Of a stretch of 64,000 nt of DNA, positions 31,822-43,696 are shown in pieces. Position 1 is the first letter of the stretch, and each line of letters opens with the position of its first letter. The translations under genes were made by a program, and so were the position numbers. The stretch is from Anastrepha obliqua (lineage: Eukaryota; Arthropoda; Insecta; Diptera; Tephritidae). The notes under the pieces are model-generated. The model searched no databases and was not told the DNA's origin. It saw nothing but the letters and a program-made list of their open reading frames with translations. Location: assembly GCF_027943255.1 (NCBI RefSeq), contig NC_072895.1:76262001-76326000 (forward strand), in the 5' to 3' direction.

Positions 31822-34800
31822 TACGAAATACAGCAGGGAAGCATTCAACCTGCAGTAGTAGTTCATTATTTTAAAACACTGTATATAGCATCATCAGATT
31901 CGTTTATTCGAATTTCATTTTTAAACATTTACCGGACCCCAATACATAACACTTGCCAGCGTATGATATCAAAGAAACTCCCCTATTAGTTGAGGAAGCT
32001 TCGAAATATAGAAGTTTAAAAGCAAGGGTAGGTCCAGCGGAACTAGATCTGTTCTCTCGCAGGGGCGTGTTTATGGCGTTAAGTGTTGTGAACTTTCCGG
32101 AAGCCATGTTGATATGCACATGTGGTCAAATGTTTCGTGAAGACCGCGAATAAAACAGTTTCAAGAGCCTTCACTACCGGAATGGCTCCCCTTGGTTGGT
32201 GGGGTTCAGTAGTGGGAGCACTCTTCCTGTTGCCCACTTTTCAGTGATAATAAGAGATGCCATGGACAGAGTGCAGAATCTAGTGATGTAAACTACTCCG
32301 GTTGGATCCATATTTTTCAACAGCATAAACACTCTCTATACATGTTTTGGAAGTGCTCCTGAAGTACGTGTCTTGGCCGCGTATAGAGCCGGGTAACTTA
32401 CAACCGACTGTTTATACCGACCGAACTAATGGATTTGGAAGTGAAACCGTCTGGTAATACGGATCTATCAACCCAACGATGGTATCTAAATTGTCGGCTA
32501 AAAGTGCTCGCACATCGCTTCAGGTCTGACAAAACACTGTCACCATTATTATATATAATATATTATTATGAAATTTCTTTGAAGTATTAATATATGCCTA
32601 GCAAAGGTATTTATTGTTTCTTCATCAAAGTTGCTTTTACTATTTATTTATTTATTTGGAGATTAGTAGCGTCCCATAGTCGCACAAATCTACGTAGATA
32701 CTTATCCATTGTACCTCGTGAAAGTGCCTCCTCTCTGCCTGAGGTTCGCAAATTTCTGGATTGAGCTCTTTGAGTTCTACACCCAAAAAATACGCCTGCC
32801 AAAGTAAATGTACTTTATCCGACCGAAGGCTTGGCATGCGCATATGTAATGTTAGAAGTTTCGTCATCTTCTAGATAAATTTCACATTAACCTCAGCATC
32901 TTATCCTAAATCTGTTGAGGCCAACAATAGTCTGCAAATCACGTGAGAAGGATATTTTAGACTACCAGCTTGTGCGTTGCTGCACTGGTTATTAGCTAGT
33001 CTTATAGCAGGTTGCGGAGTAATGAATTTCTTAACCAAACTAGCTCTAGTAAGTGTCTGGTTCCAGTGTTGCCAATTTGGACACTTAATAAAATTAAAAA
33101 AATCCGATCCATAAATTCCTTCATTTTCCTCCTAAAAAAATCACTTATTTCTTTGGCTGTCACAGTGGTGTTCCCCCTTAAAGCGTAGCTTTTTTATGCC
33201 ACTTTTTCTTTACTATGGTTAACTATATTTTATAAATCCATTTCAAAACTTTAATTAATAATAATATAGTAAATTATTGTATGATTTGCCAGGTTTTATT
33301 ATAAAAGCGTAATAGTTAATATTATTAATTTTATAAATTTTCAAATTTCCATTTGAATCCAGTACTGGTTCAACTTCGTAAATAACTTTTTCAACATTTC
33401 TTGAATCACTCATGCTTTCCAATGATATTTTAAAGAAACAAATGTTTTTCAGACACAAATTAACAAAGCGTTAGAAAATTTAGTAGATTTATCGAATCAT
33501 AATAAAAAAAACAGGATTTCAGGAGATTGAAACTAACTTCCGTTGGTCTCAAATTTCAGTAGAGTTGGTATTACTGGTTTAATTATTATTCATCTAAAAA
33601 TTTTAAGTCCGCAGCTGGCCTCTTGTGCACCTCTCAGAATGAAATTTAGAAATTTGTTATTGGCCCTAGCGACTCAGATTTATTGGCGTTGGCAACAATG
33701 TCTGGTGCACCGGCAGTGCTTTGTTTGCCCTGGTACGCACATAAGTCTAACTCGCTCAGTCTGTATATGACTTAGCGCGCAAGTTTATCAATACGAGTAT
33801 AACCGAGTAGACCCATTTTACTTATTCGTACCAGCTTCGCAGTAGATACAGATTTGACGGAAAAGTTTTCCTTCAAAAGGAATGAGAGTTGAACATGTTT
33901 CGTTTCTGAACAAAATTCCAGCTATAGACCAAACGTCAGAGTGTCGTTCTATCCGGTGAGTGCTAACGCGCATGTAGGGTATTAACATCTTCCTCCCAAC
34001 GTTTGCTCTGTTATTATATTTCACACTTAATAATGATAGGTTTAAAAGGCTGATCCTAGCATGATCACTTAAATTTTTGTATAAACATAAAAATGTATTT
34101 CAAGGAGTATTGCACAATTTTCATAAAAGGTTGTATAGTATTGTTTATGTAAATTGTGGTGGGATTAAATTGTTAGTGCAAGATTTATTTTTGTATTATT
34201 TTAAGTTTCACTTTTGAGAAGAATGCACAAACACCTTTTGAATAAAATACTGTAATATAACTGTAATGTTATTAATTATTTTATTTTACAAAAAGGCTAC
34301 ACATGGATGACAGAGCTTTCTAAACAGATCCTTCTTTATAATGATTTAGCATTATTTAATTCGATCTATTAAACAATTCAAAACATACATGCGTTACGTA
34401 AGCTACTAAAACTCATTATTTCTACATGGATAACATATTTTATATATAAATAAATACTGTTAAATTTATCGTGTTTTATATGCATAAAATTATACATACA
34501 TATACATATACTTGTATAGATTTACCACACGTGTAAATGGTATTAAAAAGTTTTGTTTTTATTAAAAGTGTGTGCTCCTAACGATACGTAAATACAAGTC
34601 CATGAGCTTGTAAAAAATCAGAGCGACACAATAAAAAGGCGGTAACAGCGTAAAGTGGTAGCAAACCGAAGGAAAGAGCAAAATGTTGTAGTTGTGATTT
34701 TTATTGCATAAAGTAGATCTTACATGCACTATTATTCCGGAAATTTCCGCTGAAGCATCAAAGGTTACGCGTATGTAAGCATGTTTTTAAGTGGAGTACA

Positions 34801-34920
34801 AAAACAATGCTCCTAACAGAATGTAGAAAATCAGAAAAGTTGGTTATTTAAGATGTATAATAAGTTCTAGTTGCCAGTTAGTCGGTTTTAAAACATATTC
34901 GCACACATACTTAACTTCTG
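31822..34920. other. 3.1 kb without a recognised gene
   Basis: Contains one repeat scrap (32340-32430). Open frames at 31953-32153, 32652-32867, 33543-33770 and 33818-34024 have moderate G+C but no recognisable domain. The 33543 frame includes an inner Met at 33639 with a short hydrophobic start and four Cys; too weak to call. Confidence 0.4.
32340..32430 (-). repeat. Repeat scrap shared with 62880
   Basis: The blocks AGTGCTCCTGAAGT, TCTTGGCCG and CAACCGACTGT occur in the same order and orientation near 62920-62985. Probably the 3' UTR of a LINE in reverse orientation. Confidence 0.45.
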
Positions 34921-35005
34921 CTCAAATATGAACGAGACGTTATCAATAAAACGGTCCGCGGATGATATATGGCAAAAATAAATTTTTTGTTTTTTGGTAG
35001 GACTG

Positions 35006-35560
35006 TTATAAGCTTACAGTGCAAATTTCAGCGTGATATGTCACATAGTTTGTTTTCTGTGCTACTGTAAACAAGTCAAGCTCGAGTGTGTTCTTAGAAT
35101 TCTCTTTTATGACTTCAATTGTCTCAAAATGTTTTCCACGGAGCGGCAACTTGAGCTTGGGAAACAGGAAAAAGTCACATGGAGCCATATCAGGCGAATA
35201 CGGTGCTTGCGGAACGATATTAACATTATTTTTGTTCAAATAATCGCGAACAAGACGTGATGTATGAGCTGGTGCATTATCGTGATGCAAGAACCATGAC
35301 TTGTTGTCCCACAATTCCTTCCTTTTAAGACGAATGTTCTCGCGCAAACGCTTTAAAACGTCTAAATAATATTCAGCGTTAACCGATCGGCCTTGCGGAA
35401 GGAACTCCGAGTGCACCACACCTTCGTAATCGAAAAAAACAGTCAGCATAACCTTAATTTTTGAGCGACTTTGGCGTGGTTTTTTGGGTTGATGTACGGC
35501 CCTCTTTGAACGATTTGTACCACTGGAAAACACGTGCACGCGATAGAGCAGAGTTCCCAT
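35006..35560 (-). pseudogene. mariner transposase, catalytic part
   Basis: After a frameshifted junction the frame reads KPRQSRSKIKVMLTVFFDYE, HHDNAPAHTSRLV (second Asp) and YSPDMAPCDFFLFPKL (third Asp). The two Asp are separated by 34 residues, as in mariner proper. The first catalytic Asp is missing. The C-terminus runs into the left inverted repeat. Confidence 0.85.
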
Positions 35561-35675
35561 AGGTTGTCTGCAACATTTTTAAGGCGTCTGAAGCCGAAAT
35601 TTTGTTGGAATAACAAAATTTCAAACAAATTCTTTGTTCAACTTGAATTTCCATCGTTAAATTCGAAGAACACAC
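35454..35675 (-). pseudogene. mariner transposase DNA-binding domain
   Basis: A 73-residue frame with IQVEQRICLKFCYSN and SRARVFQWYKSFKEGRTS, the paired helix-turn-helix of mariner transposases. It overlaps the catalytic frame, indicating a deletion with frameshift at about 35480-35500. Confidence 0.8.
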
Positions 35676-35840
35676 TCCAGCTTGACTTGTTTACAGTAGC
35701 ACAGAAAACAAACTATGTGACATATCACGCTGAAATTTGCCATGTAAGCTTATAACAGTCCTACCAAAAACCAAAAAATTTATTTTTGCCATATGTCATC
35801 CGCGGACCGTTTTATTGATAACGTCTCGTTCATATTTGAG

Positions 35841-36459
35841 TAGAAGGTATATGTGCATATGAACATATCCCGAATTTTATATAATAAATATATGATATCT
35901 AACAAAGGCTAGATGTTTATCCGAACTTCGCGTCCAATTTCTGCCACATGCCTTTATGCTGTTCCACAAATGGAGGTACTCATATTATTTTGTCGAGCCG
36001 AGAGAATTAATTAAGAGAAACTTGTCCCATCATTTGGTGCTTCATGTCTGTAGTGGATTCCTAGCCTTGGATCTAATCTTGATAGTCAGGAAAAAATCCA
36101 TTGCAGAAACTATGCCATTGTTGTTAAATTTAACTTCGATGCAGGTTGTAGCACTTCAAGACATGGTACCGGAACATCCTCACAGCCAGGAATTCCACTC
36201 TAAATATGTATATAAAAATCACTCATTACACAAGAACAAATTTAAGCACTGTATCTGATTACCCTTTGAAAGAATTTTATCAAACAATCGAAGACATAAA
36301 ACCTCCTTACGTCAAAAGGGAAGAATCCTGGTCGCAGGAACCAATTGTGGGTGAATAGAACTGGTCCACTTCATCGACACCATTCGGCCTGGCTGAGGGG
36401 CTTTTTTCAAAATAGCCCAGTCGTTAACGTGAGTTTACGCATACCTGGCACCCTCCGTA
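35841..36459. other. Unassigned; possible LINE leader
   Basis: Frame 35956-36258 is not recognised. From about 36300 the sequence is less AT-rich and may be the 5' leader of the LINE that starts coding at 36590. Confidence 0.35.
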
Positions 36460-36589
36460 ATAACTAGACTTGCCTGTGTAGTTCGGAGCTCTTCTCCGAC
36501 ACTCGTGGGTCCTCACATGAACAAAACAAAAAAAAAAAAAAAAAGAAGCAAATAAACCAGAAGGGACAAATATATCGGAAAAACGAGCA

Positions 36590-37045
36590 ATGTTCAAAAC
36601 GAGCTCTCAATCTGCCACCACGAAGACAAAAGTCAAACTTGGTCAGAGTGGAACGGCGACAAGCGCTGGCACTGGGACTGAGGCTAAGCCTAGCTCCAGT
36701 ACATTGGTGCTTCCTGTGACAGTCGGAACCAATCCAATTTGTCGACAAGTTATAGCTGTGCAGCAAATTGGGGAAGATACTGCCATAGGAAGCACCGAGG
36801 CCAGTTCTCTCGCCGGAAAATGGCCGACAGCAAGGATCACGGATCCAACCAAAGCAGGTTACTCAAGGAGGAGTAATGCTGTCGAAATATTTAAAAGGCT
36901 GCACGAAGCGCTACCAACAGAGGAGGAGCTGACGAAGGTAGTGGAGGAGTCGATAGAGTGGGCGAAGAAGGTACTACCTAACTTCACTCTCGAAAGGTCA
37001 TCTACATCGTCAGCATCCACCAAAAGGCAAATTTCAACTGAATAG
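36590..37045 (+). pseudogene. LINE ORF1 (nucleic-acid-binding protein), N-terminal part
   Basis: A 151-residue frame from ATG at 36590. It has a Ser/Thr-rich N-terminus, then a charged segment with LPTEEELTKVVEESIEWAKK, ending in a stop where the reading evidently continues (KPSAKRPKNRGIAP). Further down (about 37125-37265) a shifted frame reads GVLDEGDSEG and NPGPPPSCTDAGWY, typical of ORF1 of this LINE group. No zinc knuckles seen. Confidence 0.65.
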
Positions 37046-37339
37046 GTCAAACCGTCAGCGAAAAGACCGAAGAATCGAGGTATAGCGCCTAACAAAATGT
37101 TTGCGGAAGTGCCCGCAATCGCATCATCATCGGAGTCCTGGATGAGGGTGATTCCGAAGGAAGAATTTCCGGGGTCCAATGGAAATGGGTGCAGGCCGCT
37201 CTAACTAATGTGACCCTGGAAGTGCTGCTAAAAAATCCGGGTCCTCCGCCATCATGCACTGATGCTGGCTGGTAAGTCTGTAGAGCTATACAAGCCAGCA
37301 ATAGCTAAGATCGAAAGATTTGATACTGGACAACGAAGC

Positions 37340-37590
37340 CTGCGATAGCATGATTATAATGGGAGGTGATGTGAACGCCCAACACACTACCTGTGGTAGC
37401 TCAGATATAACGAGCGAGGTGAGTCACTCTTTAATTTTATCATAGGAACAAGATTATTGCTCTGCAATAGCGGTAAAAAGCCTACCTTCATTGTAAAAAA
37501 TCGTCAAGAGGTTCTTGACATTACGTTAGTCTCAGACTCAACTATAGACAGACTAGTGAATTCGAGGGTACTCATTCACATTCCTTTTCT
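37340..37590 (+). pseudogene. LINE endonuclease fragment
   Basis: MGGDVNAQHTTCGSSD contains the conserved GD-N-AH motif of AP endonucleases. A shifted frame continues with NSGKKPTFIVKNRQEVLDIT. The terminal SDH box is cut by the antisense LINE insertion at about 37592. Confidence 0.7.
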
Positions 37591-37594
37591 GATT

Positions 37595-38885
37595 ACAGAT
37601 TATTTATTATTATTTATTAAACAAACGCCAATCGGCAATATACATACAAATAAAAAAGAGAGTACAGAATCAGAATTTATAGATGGCTGGTAAGAAATAC
37701 AATGATAAAGATTATGGGACAGAAGGTTCTTGAGAAAAATCAGGGTATTACTATAGGATGATATTTTTGGCATTTCGCAGAAAAGTATCGTAGGTTCCGC
37801 CATGGAAATCGAGAACACCATGAAGTGAATTGACGCTGATGGCTATTCTAAATATTGCACGGGCCGTGATAGATGTAGCTTTTGTAGGTAGCAACTGTTT
37901 TCAGTAGACGACTATTCCTATAAATGAGACCAGCCGGGGCAAGCTCGAAGGAGCTGCGTACTTCCGGGGCATCAATAATACCATTTACCACTTTATAGAA
38001 GAACGCCAGATCAGTTATGCGACGGCGAGCTCGCAGACTGTTGATGTTGTAGCTGAAACGTTTGATGATGAATGCCGGAGGGCTAAGGTCTTGCAGAGCT
38101 TACGCTGCACTCTTTCAATTCTAATAATACTTGCTTCAGTGTATGGAGACCAGATTATGGATCCATACTCCAGTATTGGAAGAACTAGACTTTTGAAAAT
38201 ACAAATCAGGGAGTAGGGGTTGTTTAAGTCCTTACTATTCCTAGTTATAAATCCGAGTATCTTAAAAGCTCTCTGAGTTATTCCGTCTATGTGCTTGTGG
38301 AAAGTTAATTTGGTGTCAATCGTGACACCGAGGTCTTTGATGTCATCCACCTCCCTTATTTTATCACCTTTGAGTGTGTATACTGCAGGTAAGGGAGTGC
38401 GCGATCTCGAGAAGGACATCACAGCACACTTTTTAAAGTTGAGATCCAGTTTGTTCCTTGTGCACCATTCAGAGAGATTATCGACGTCCTGTTGTAGTAG
38501 ATGACTATCCAGCACACTAGTGATTGATTGATAAACTTTAAGATCGTCCGCAAAGCGTAGGTATTCCGAGTTGAAGTCGTTACCAATATCATTCACGAAT
38601 ATGCTGAAAAGAATCGGACCGAGGTGAGAACCTTGCGGAACACCAGAGTTAGCCGCATATTCATTGGATAGGTGGCCATCCACTTTGACCTGCAGGTGTC
38701 TACCAGCTAGATATGACCTAAGCCAGTCTAATGCTTTGTCGCAGACGCCATATTTCCTGAGCTTGCATAGCAAGATGTCAGGTCAACTCGATCGAACGCT
38801 TTACTGAAGTCAGTATAGATGCTATGAACACAGGTGTTGGTATTCAGTGAGTTCAGTAGATAGTTGGTGTAGGCGAAAAGGTTAC
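37595..38885 (-). mobile_element. Antisense LINE (Jockey/I-like) inside another LINE
   Basis: The minus strand encodes RT from YTDFSKAFDRVD (about 38820) down to the C-terminal VVNGIIDAPEVRSSFELAP (about 37950). A 3' UTR and an AATAAATAATAATAAATAA tail run to 37595. The 5' end is truncated at about 38885. On either side the host LINE resumes (endonuclease left, KFRNHKKTYCLGYTQE right). Confidence 0.8.
38015..38773 (-). pseudogene. LINE reverse transcriptase
   Basis: A 252-residue frame. GVPQGSHLGPILFSIFVNDI and YLRFADDLKVY carry the catalytic FADD; then LGVTIDTKLTFHKHI, SLVLPILEYGSIIWSPY and RIERVQRKLCKTLA. It is the most intact RT palm in the window, still followed by a frameshift at the C-terminus and preceded by one at about 38775. 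Confidence 0.85.
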
Positions 38886-38889
38886 TTAT

Positions 38890-40330
38890 TCTAAATCACT
38901 TAAATTCAGGAACCATAAGAAAACATACTGTCTAGGCTATACTCAAGAAGTAGCAAGGCGTTTGCCCGTGGATTCCCCTTTCAACACTACTAACATAGAG
39001 ACATTAGATAACATGGTCAATAGACTCACTACTTGCTGCAACCAAGCTTTGCACAAGGCTTGTCCAGCAGCCAAGCTTAGAGGGAAAAGTAAGCCACCCT
39101 GGTGGTCACCCGAACTGAAAAAGTCACAAAAGAATTGTAGGAAGCAATTCAACAGAGCCAAATCTTCCCGAAACGAAAGCGAATGAGACTTTTACTATAT
39201 ATAAGAAAAGTGAAAAGGTCTTCATGGAGAACTTTTTGTGGGGAGATCGAGACTATGGTAGAGGCAAAGTCCGCTCCACCCATAGGGTTCCAGAAGCCAG
39301 ACTCCAGTTATACAGAGTCCAAGGATGAATCATTAGATCTATTATTTACTTCCCAGGTAATCTAGAAGAAGCTATAACCACCAGTAGTCCAACTTCAGGT
39401 GAGCTGTACAAAACGTCCAACCATATAAAACACCGGGACCATGTGGGATTATCCCTGCGCAACCGCAACAGGCAATATGCCACATTATGAAATGGCTGAT
39501 AACCATATTTAGAGCTGCATTACAAATAAATTACGACCCCCAAGATGGAGAGAAGTCAAGGTCGTTTTTATACCAAATGCCGAAAGGAGCTCGCATACGA
39601 GATCACATAAAGACTTTAGACCCATTAGTTTATCCTCATTTCTATTAATGAGGTTAGAGCGATTACTATACACAACATGCATAGACTAAGGGTTAATCTA
39701 CAGAAACAGCACTTAATTCAGTAGTTACAGAGATAGAAAATAAAGAGTATTCTCTGGTAGCTTTCTTAGATATTGAGGGCGCTTTCAACAACATCTTACG
39801 GGGGCCATAACAAGCGCGATGATTGATTTGGGTGTCACCGGGGGACTTGTGAAATTTATAGAACAGTTGCTACAAGGCAGGTCTTGGGGTAAGTCGCAAC
39901 AAAACAGAATTAATCATGTTCACCAGAAAACACAGAATACCTGTTCGAAAGCCCCCCACGCTAGGTGGAATCACACTGTCAGTAGGGGAAGAAGCAAGCT
40001 ACCTAAGACTAGTATAAGATAGGAAGCTTTCGTGGAAACAAACGCTAAGTGATAGAGTAAAGAAAGCAGCCATAGCACTCTATACATGCAACAGAATTGT
40101 GGGAGTAAAATTGGGTTTAACCCCAAAAATAGTACACTGGCTATACACAGCAGTGGTAAGACCAATGATGACATACGGTATCTTAGTTTAGTGGCCATCA
40201 CTTGAGAAAAAAACTATGGTAAAACGTTTAGAAAGTATTCAAAGGGGGAGGGGGATAGTCTCTGCATAAGCGGAGCACTAAAGGCTACGCCCACGGCAGC
40301 GATGAATGGCATGCTACATTTGTTACCGAT
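38890..40330 (+). pseudogene. LINE RT remnant (second half of the long LINE)
   Basis: Reads KPPWWSPELKKSQKNCRKQF (linker, about 39095), then SLVAFLDIEGAFNN (first catalytic Asp, about 39755), NKTELIMFTRKHRIPVRKPP (about 39905) and PKIVHWLYTAVVRPMMTYGI (about 40125). The stretch that should hold the second catalytic pair is absent. Frameshifts and stops are frequent. Confidence 0.75.
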
Positions 40331-40539
40331 TGAGGCTTACAGCAAACAACTGGCGTCGAAATCGGCACTTAAGTTAAGAAAATCTTCTTTCTAGCCACTA
40401 ACAGGAAGGGTACCGCAAGTATACTAGACGAATACCACGACAGATTTTTGTAACTCAGTAGAGTTGCACTTAAATACATACATCCTTTACCACGACTTTC
40501 CCAATGAGAGAAGATTGGGACAATGGAGTAATGGACAAT

Positions 40540-41240
40540 AGATGCGGAATCAGTATATATACTGATGGTTCCAAACTCAATTAACAAGTAGGCGGAGGCC
40601 TTCACTCTGAGGAAATGAATGCCAACATATCCTTCCGGGCACCGTATTTCAAGCTGAAATTCTGGATATCAGTGAAAGCCTGTTGGTCTTTCGGAAAAGT
40701 GTTATCACCACAAGAGAAATAAATATATATTTAGATAGCCAATCGTCCCTAAAATCTTTGTAATCACCTAATATTAACTCGAAAACAGTAAAAGAATGTA
40801 TCGACGTTTTGACAAAACTATCACAGTATTTTACAATAAATCTTCTCTGGAATCCGGGTCACAGCGACATAGAAGGCAACTGCAAAGCAGATGAATAGCG
40901 AGATTGGGTACCACATAACCAATCCAACCAGATAAAGCGAACATACCCATACCTCTAGCAACTTGTAAGCTGCTAATAGACAAGCACACGATCAAAGCTG
41001 CCAACTTGCCCTGGCCTGGGGAACAAGTAGGATAACGTGGGCCGCACACACCGACTGTTGAAACTGGACAGGAAAGACATGAGAAATCTTCTTGGGGTTC
41101 TAACAGTGCACAGTCTTCTAGGCAGGCATGCCAGCAGACTGGGAGCACCCTATAACGACTATTGCAGAAGCTGAAATGACATTTAAGAAGAAGAGACTAT
41201 AGAACACTTTCTATGCGGGCGCAGGGTTCTGGGTAGAAGA
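40540..41240 (+). pseudogene. LINE RNase H and zinc knuckle
   Basis: ISIYTDGSKL (first RNase H Asp), FQAEILDISE (Glu), IYLDSQSSLKSL (Asp) and WNPGHSDIEGNCKADE are readable across several frames. They are followed by HASRLGAPYNDYCRS and EHFLCGRR of the Cys-rich end. RNase H removes template RNA. Multiple stops. Confidence 0.75.
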
Positions 41241-41685
41241 AGGTTCAATATTCTAGGTAAAAGTTCAGCAGAAATAGCCAATATAAAAATTTTAAACCAC
41301 AGGTTGGTTCAATTAGGACAATGTAAAGCGAGAAGAGGGGCAGCCCCGGTGATATCACAATGGGCCTACAGCAGGCCTAGGTGTGTCAAATGGCAACCAC
41401 TATATCTACCTACCTAGGGGTATGTGTTTAGCAGTTTTGCTCTCGGACCAATCAATTCTGATCTTCCATAGAAAAATTATCTTGTGCTACGGCTACACGT
41501 ATGAATAGTTACCAGTTTAAATTTTAGTGCCTTACGTATTTACAAAGTGCTGAGTCAAAGCAAATCGTTTAGTCAAAGGCCCACAACGTGCACGTAAGAT
41601 ATGCGTGTCGCTCAATCATCTGTATCCGATGTCCACTTTCTGATCACGCAACTCCGAGAAAACATTATAGAACTTGAATGATTGT

Positions 41686-41727
41686 AACTTATTTTCAATA
41701 GCTTATTTTCAGTAACTTATTTTCAAA
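41686..41727. repeat. Three 14-bp tandem units
   Basis: The unit around AACTTATTTTCAAT is repeated three times with small changes, just left of a DD41D element. Confidence 0.6.
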
Positions 41728-41753
41728 TGCATTTACATATGCATACATATGTA

Positions 41754-42978
41754 ACGGGTGATTTTTTAGCTATTATCTTTTTAAACAGTTGGTTTTGTTT
41801 CACTATCAAACATCTCCAGTTTGGTCTATAATTTAACCATGAATCGTCTTACAAACGAACAACGCTTGCAAATCATTGAATTTTATTATAAAAATGCGTG
41901 TTCTGCTAAGAAAGTTTATCGCGCGCTTCTTCCATTTTATGATCAGTTTAATCGACCCACTGAAGCGGCTATTCGAGCTATTGTGACTAAATTTATAACC
42001 AAATTTACATTATTGGACATCAAACCACCAACACGCTTACGTAGAGTGCGAACTGAAGAAAATATCGCAGCTGTGTCGGCCAGTGTTAATGATGACCATC
42101 AATTATCGATATGTCGCCGTTCGTAGCAATTGGGCCTCTGTTACTCAACAACGCGGAAAATTTTGAGAAAGGATTTAGGTGTGAAGCCTTTTAAAATACA
42201 GCTGCTGCAAGAATTGAAGCCGAACGACCTACCGAAACGCAGAATTTTTGGTGAATGGGCTCTTGGAAAGTTGGCCGAAGATCCACTTCTTTATCGAAAA
42301 ATTGTGTTCAGCGACGAAGCTCACTTTTGGATCAATGGGTACGTAAATAAGCAGAATTGTCGATTTTTGAGTGAAGATCAGCCAGAATTGCAAGAGCTAC
42401 CAATGTATCCAGAAAAGGTCACAGTTTGGTGCGGTTTACGGGCTTGAGGTATCTTGGACCGTACTTCTTCAAAGATGCGGCGAATCGTAACGTAACTGTG
42501 AATGGTGAGCGCTACCGTGAAATGATATCCAACTTTTTTTACCCAAAATGCAAGAGCTTGACTTGCATGACATGTGGTTTCAGCAAGACGGTGCCACATG
42601 CCTCACAGCACGCGTAACAATGGACTTGTTGAGAGGCGAGTTCGGTGAACATTTTATTTCACGTTCGGGACCTGTCAATTGGCCACCCAGATCGTGCGAT
42701 ATAACGCCTTTAGATTATTTTTTGTGACGCATTGGAAGACAACATTAAAGCATTTATATGTGAGATACCGACCGAAACATTGGAAAGAGTATGTCAAAAT
42801 TGGACTAAGTGGATGGACCATTTGAAGCGCAGTCGCAGTCAACATTTGCATGAAATAATCTTCAAACATTAAATTCTATGGACTGTACTATCGATTTAAA
42901 TAAAAATTTCATGCATTTTTCTGAATTTTACGTGTGTTTTTTTGAAAAACTTTCCTATAAATAAAAAAAATCACCCTT
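41754..42978 (+). mobile_element. Nearly full-length DD41D element
   Basis: 1,225 bp between TA dinucleotides (41752-41753; 42979-42980). The ends start ACGGGTGATTTTTT on the left and AAGGGTGATTTTTTTT on the right strand. The transposase is present from start to stop but broken. It is the most complete DD41D copy in the window. Confidence 0.9.
41839..42868 (+). pseudogene. DD41D transposase, full length but disrupted
   Basis: MNRLTNEQRLQIIEFYYKN at 41839 starts the helix-turn-helix region, as in the element at 30908. An in-frame TAG follows at 42124-42126. The first Asp is in [19 protein letters not shown] (about 42306). A frameshift lies near 42450. The second Asp (WFQQDGATC) and the third (PPRSCDITPLDYFL) are separated by 41 residues. 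A stop follows (about 42725), then a small deletion, and finally the C-terminus LKRSRSQHLHEIIFKH to 42868. The upstream Met at 41821 is less likely because the homologous copy begins at MNRL. Confidence 0.85.
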
Positions 42979-42980
42979 TA

Positions 42981-43594
42981 TTTATTTGCTAGCTGCTTCT
43001 AGCATGGAAAACTGTTTTTCTATTGTAGAATAACCGATACTGTAAAGCATTCACTTCAGCCAGCCAAATGTATTGTTCATAACAGATAATATTTGGACTA
43101 GTTTTTAAATGGCCAAATATTTGAAACCTACATTTTGATTCGTAAAAGGTTTCAGAGTAATTGATACCTCCATTTACAACTTAACCTTTTTTTGCCACTT
43201 TTGAAATTCAAAATTTTATATTTACATTTTTGCAATATTTCCGTTTCTGTTTTACAATTTTCATTGATAAAAACTAAATTAATTTAAAAATTCTACTTTG
43301 ATTTTAAATAGGTCCTCTTCAGAGAAGTATGTAATTTACCTTTTAAAATTAGTAACTTGGATTTTGGACATCTGAAAAAATCCGAGTGGCAAGTTTTGTA
43401 AATATAAAATATTCAGATTTTGGCTATAAAATACATATATTCATACTTTACGTTTTATCTTATCGAAAATAGTTATTAATATCTGCCAAATACATGTGGT
43501 ATGAAAAAAAGTAGTTCGAAGCATTTTTAATTCGGAACTCACTACAAAACTACACGTTCCGAAACAACTTTCAAAACAACATATATTTATTTGT
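42981..43594. other. No recognised gene
   Basis: AT-rich spacer between two DD41D elements. Confidence 0.5.
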
Positions 43595-43696
43595 TAGGGG
43601 TCTTTCAGTAGTGACGCCTAGATGCCTGTATGCAATGACTAATTCTTAGACGGTACCTTTTTATGTAATCTTTGACTTTGTTAAGTGGCCAGATGT

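Larger units (their letters stand above)
34921..35840 (-). mobile_element. mariner with 180-bp inverted repeats
   Basis: The left arm (34921-35101) and right arm (35661-35840) are almost identical inverted copies, starting CTCAAATATGAACGAGACG. TA lies outside the right arm. Between and overlapping them, the minus strand encodes an N-terminal helix-turn-helix (to about 35454) and, in another frame, the catalytic C-terminus. The region with the first catalytic Asp is deleted. Most mariners have inverted repeats near 30 bp, so these are unusually long. Confidence 0.9.
36590..41420 (+). mobile_element. Long RNase H-bearing LINE, interrupted
   Basis: Order of parts: ORF1 (36590 to about 37320), endonuclease (about 37340-37590), interruption by an antisense LINE (37595-38885), endonuclease/RT linker (38890-39360), RT (39370-40330), RNase H (40540-40910), zinc knuckle (about 41155-41230), and a 3' end with CCTACCTACC at about 41410. 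The RT box containing the catalytic Asp-Asp is deleted near 39880. Many stops, so inactive. LOA/I-like grouping is inference. Confidence 0.8.

Noticed and set aside
33639..33770. Possible secreted Cys-containing 43-residue peptide
   Set aside because: The hydrophobic start is short, no splice or poly(A) context was found, and the frame is open well upstream of this Met.
33818..34024. Frame with a kinase-like HSDVWSIAGILF
   Set aside because: Only about ten residues resemble protein-kinase subdomain IX; no other kinase motif nearby on either strand.
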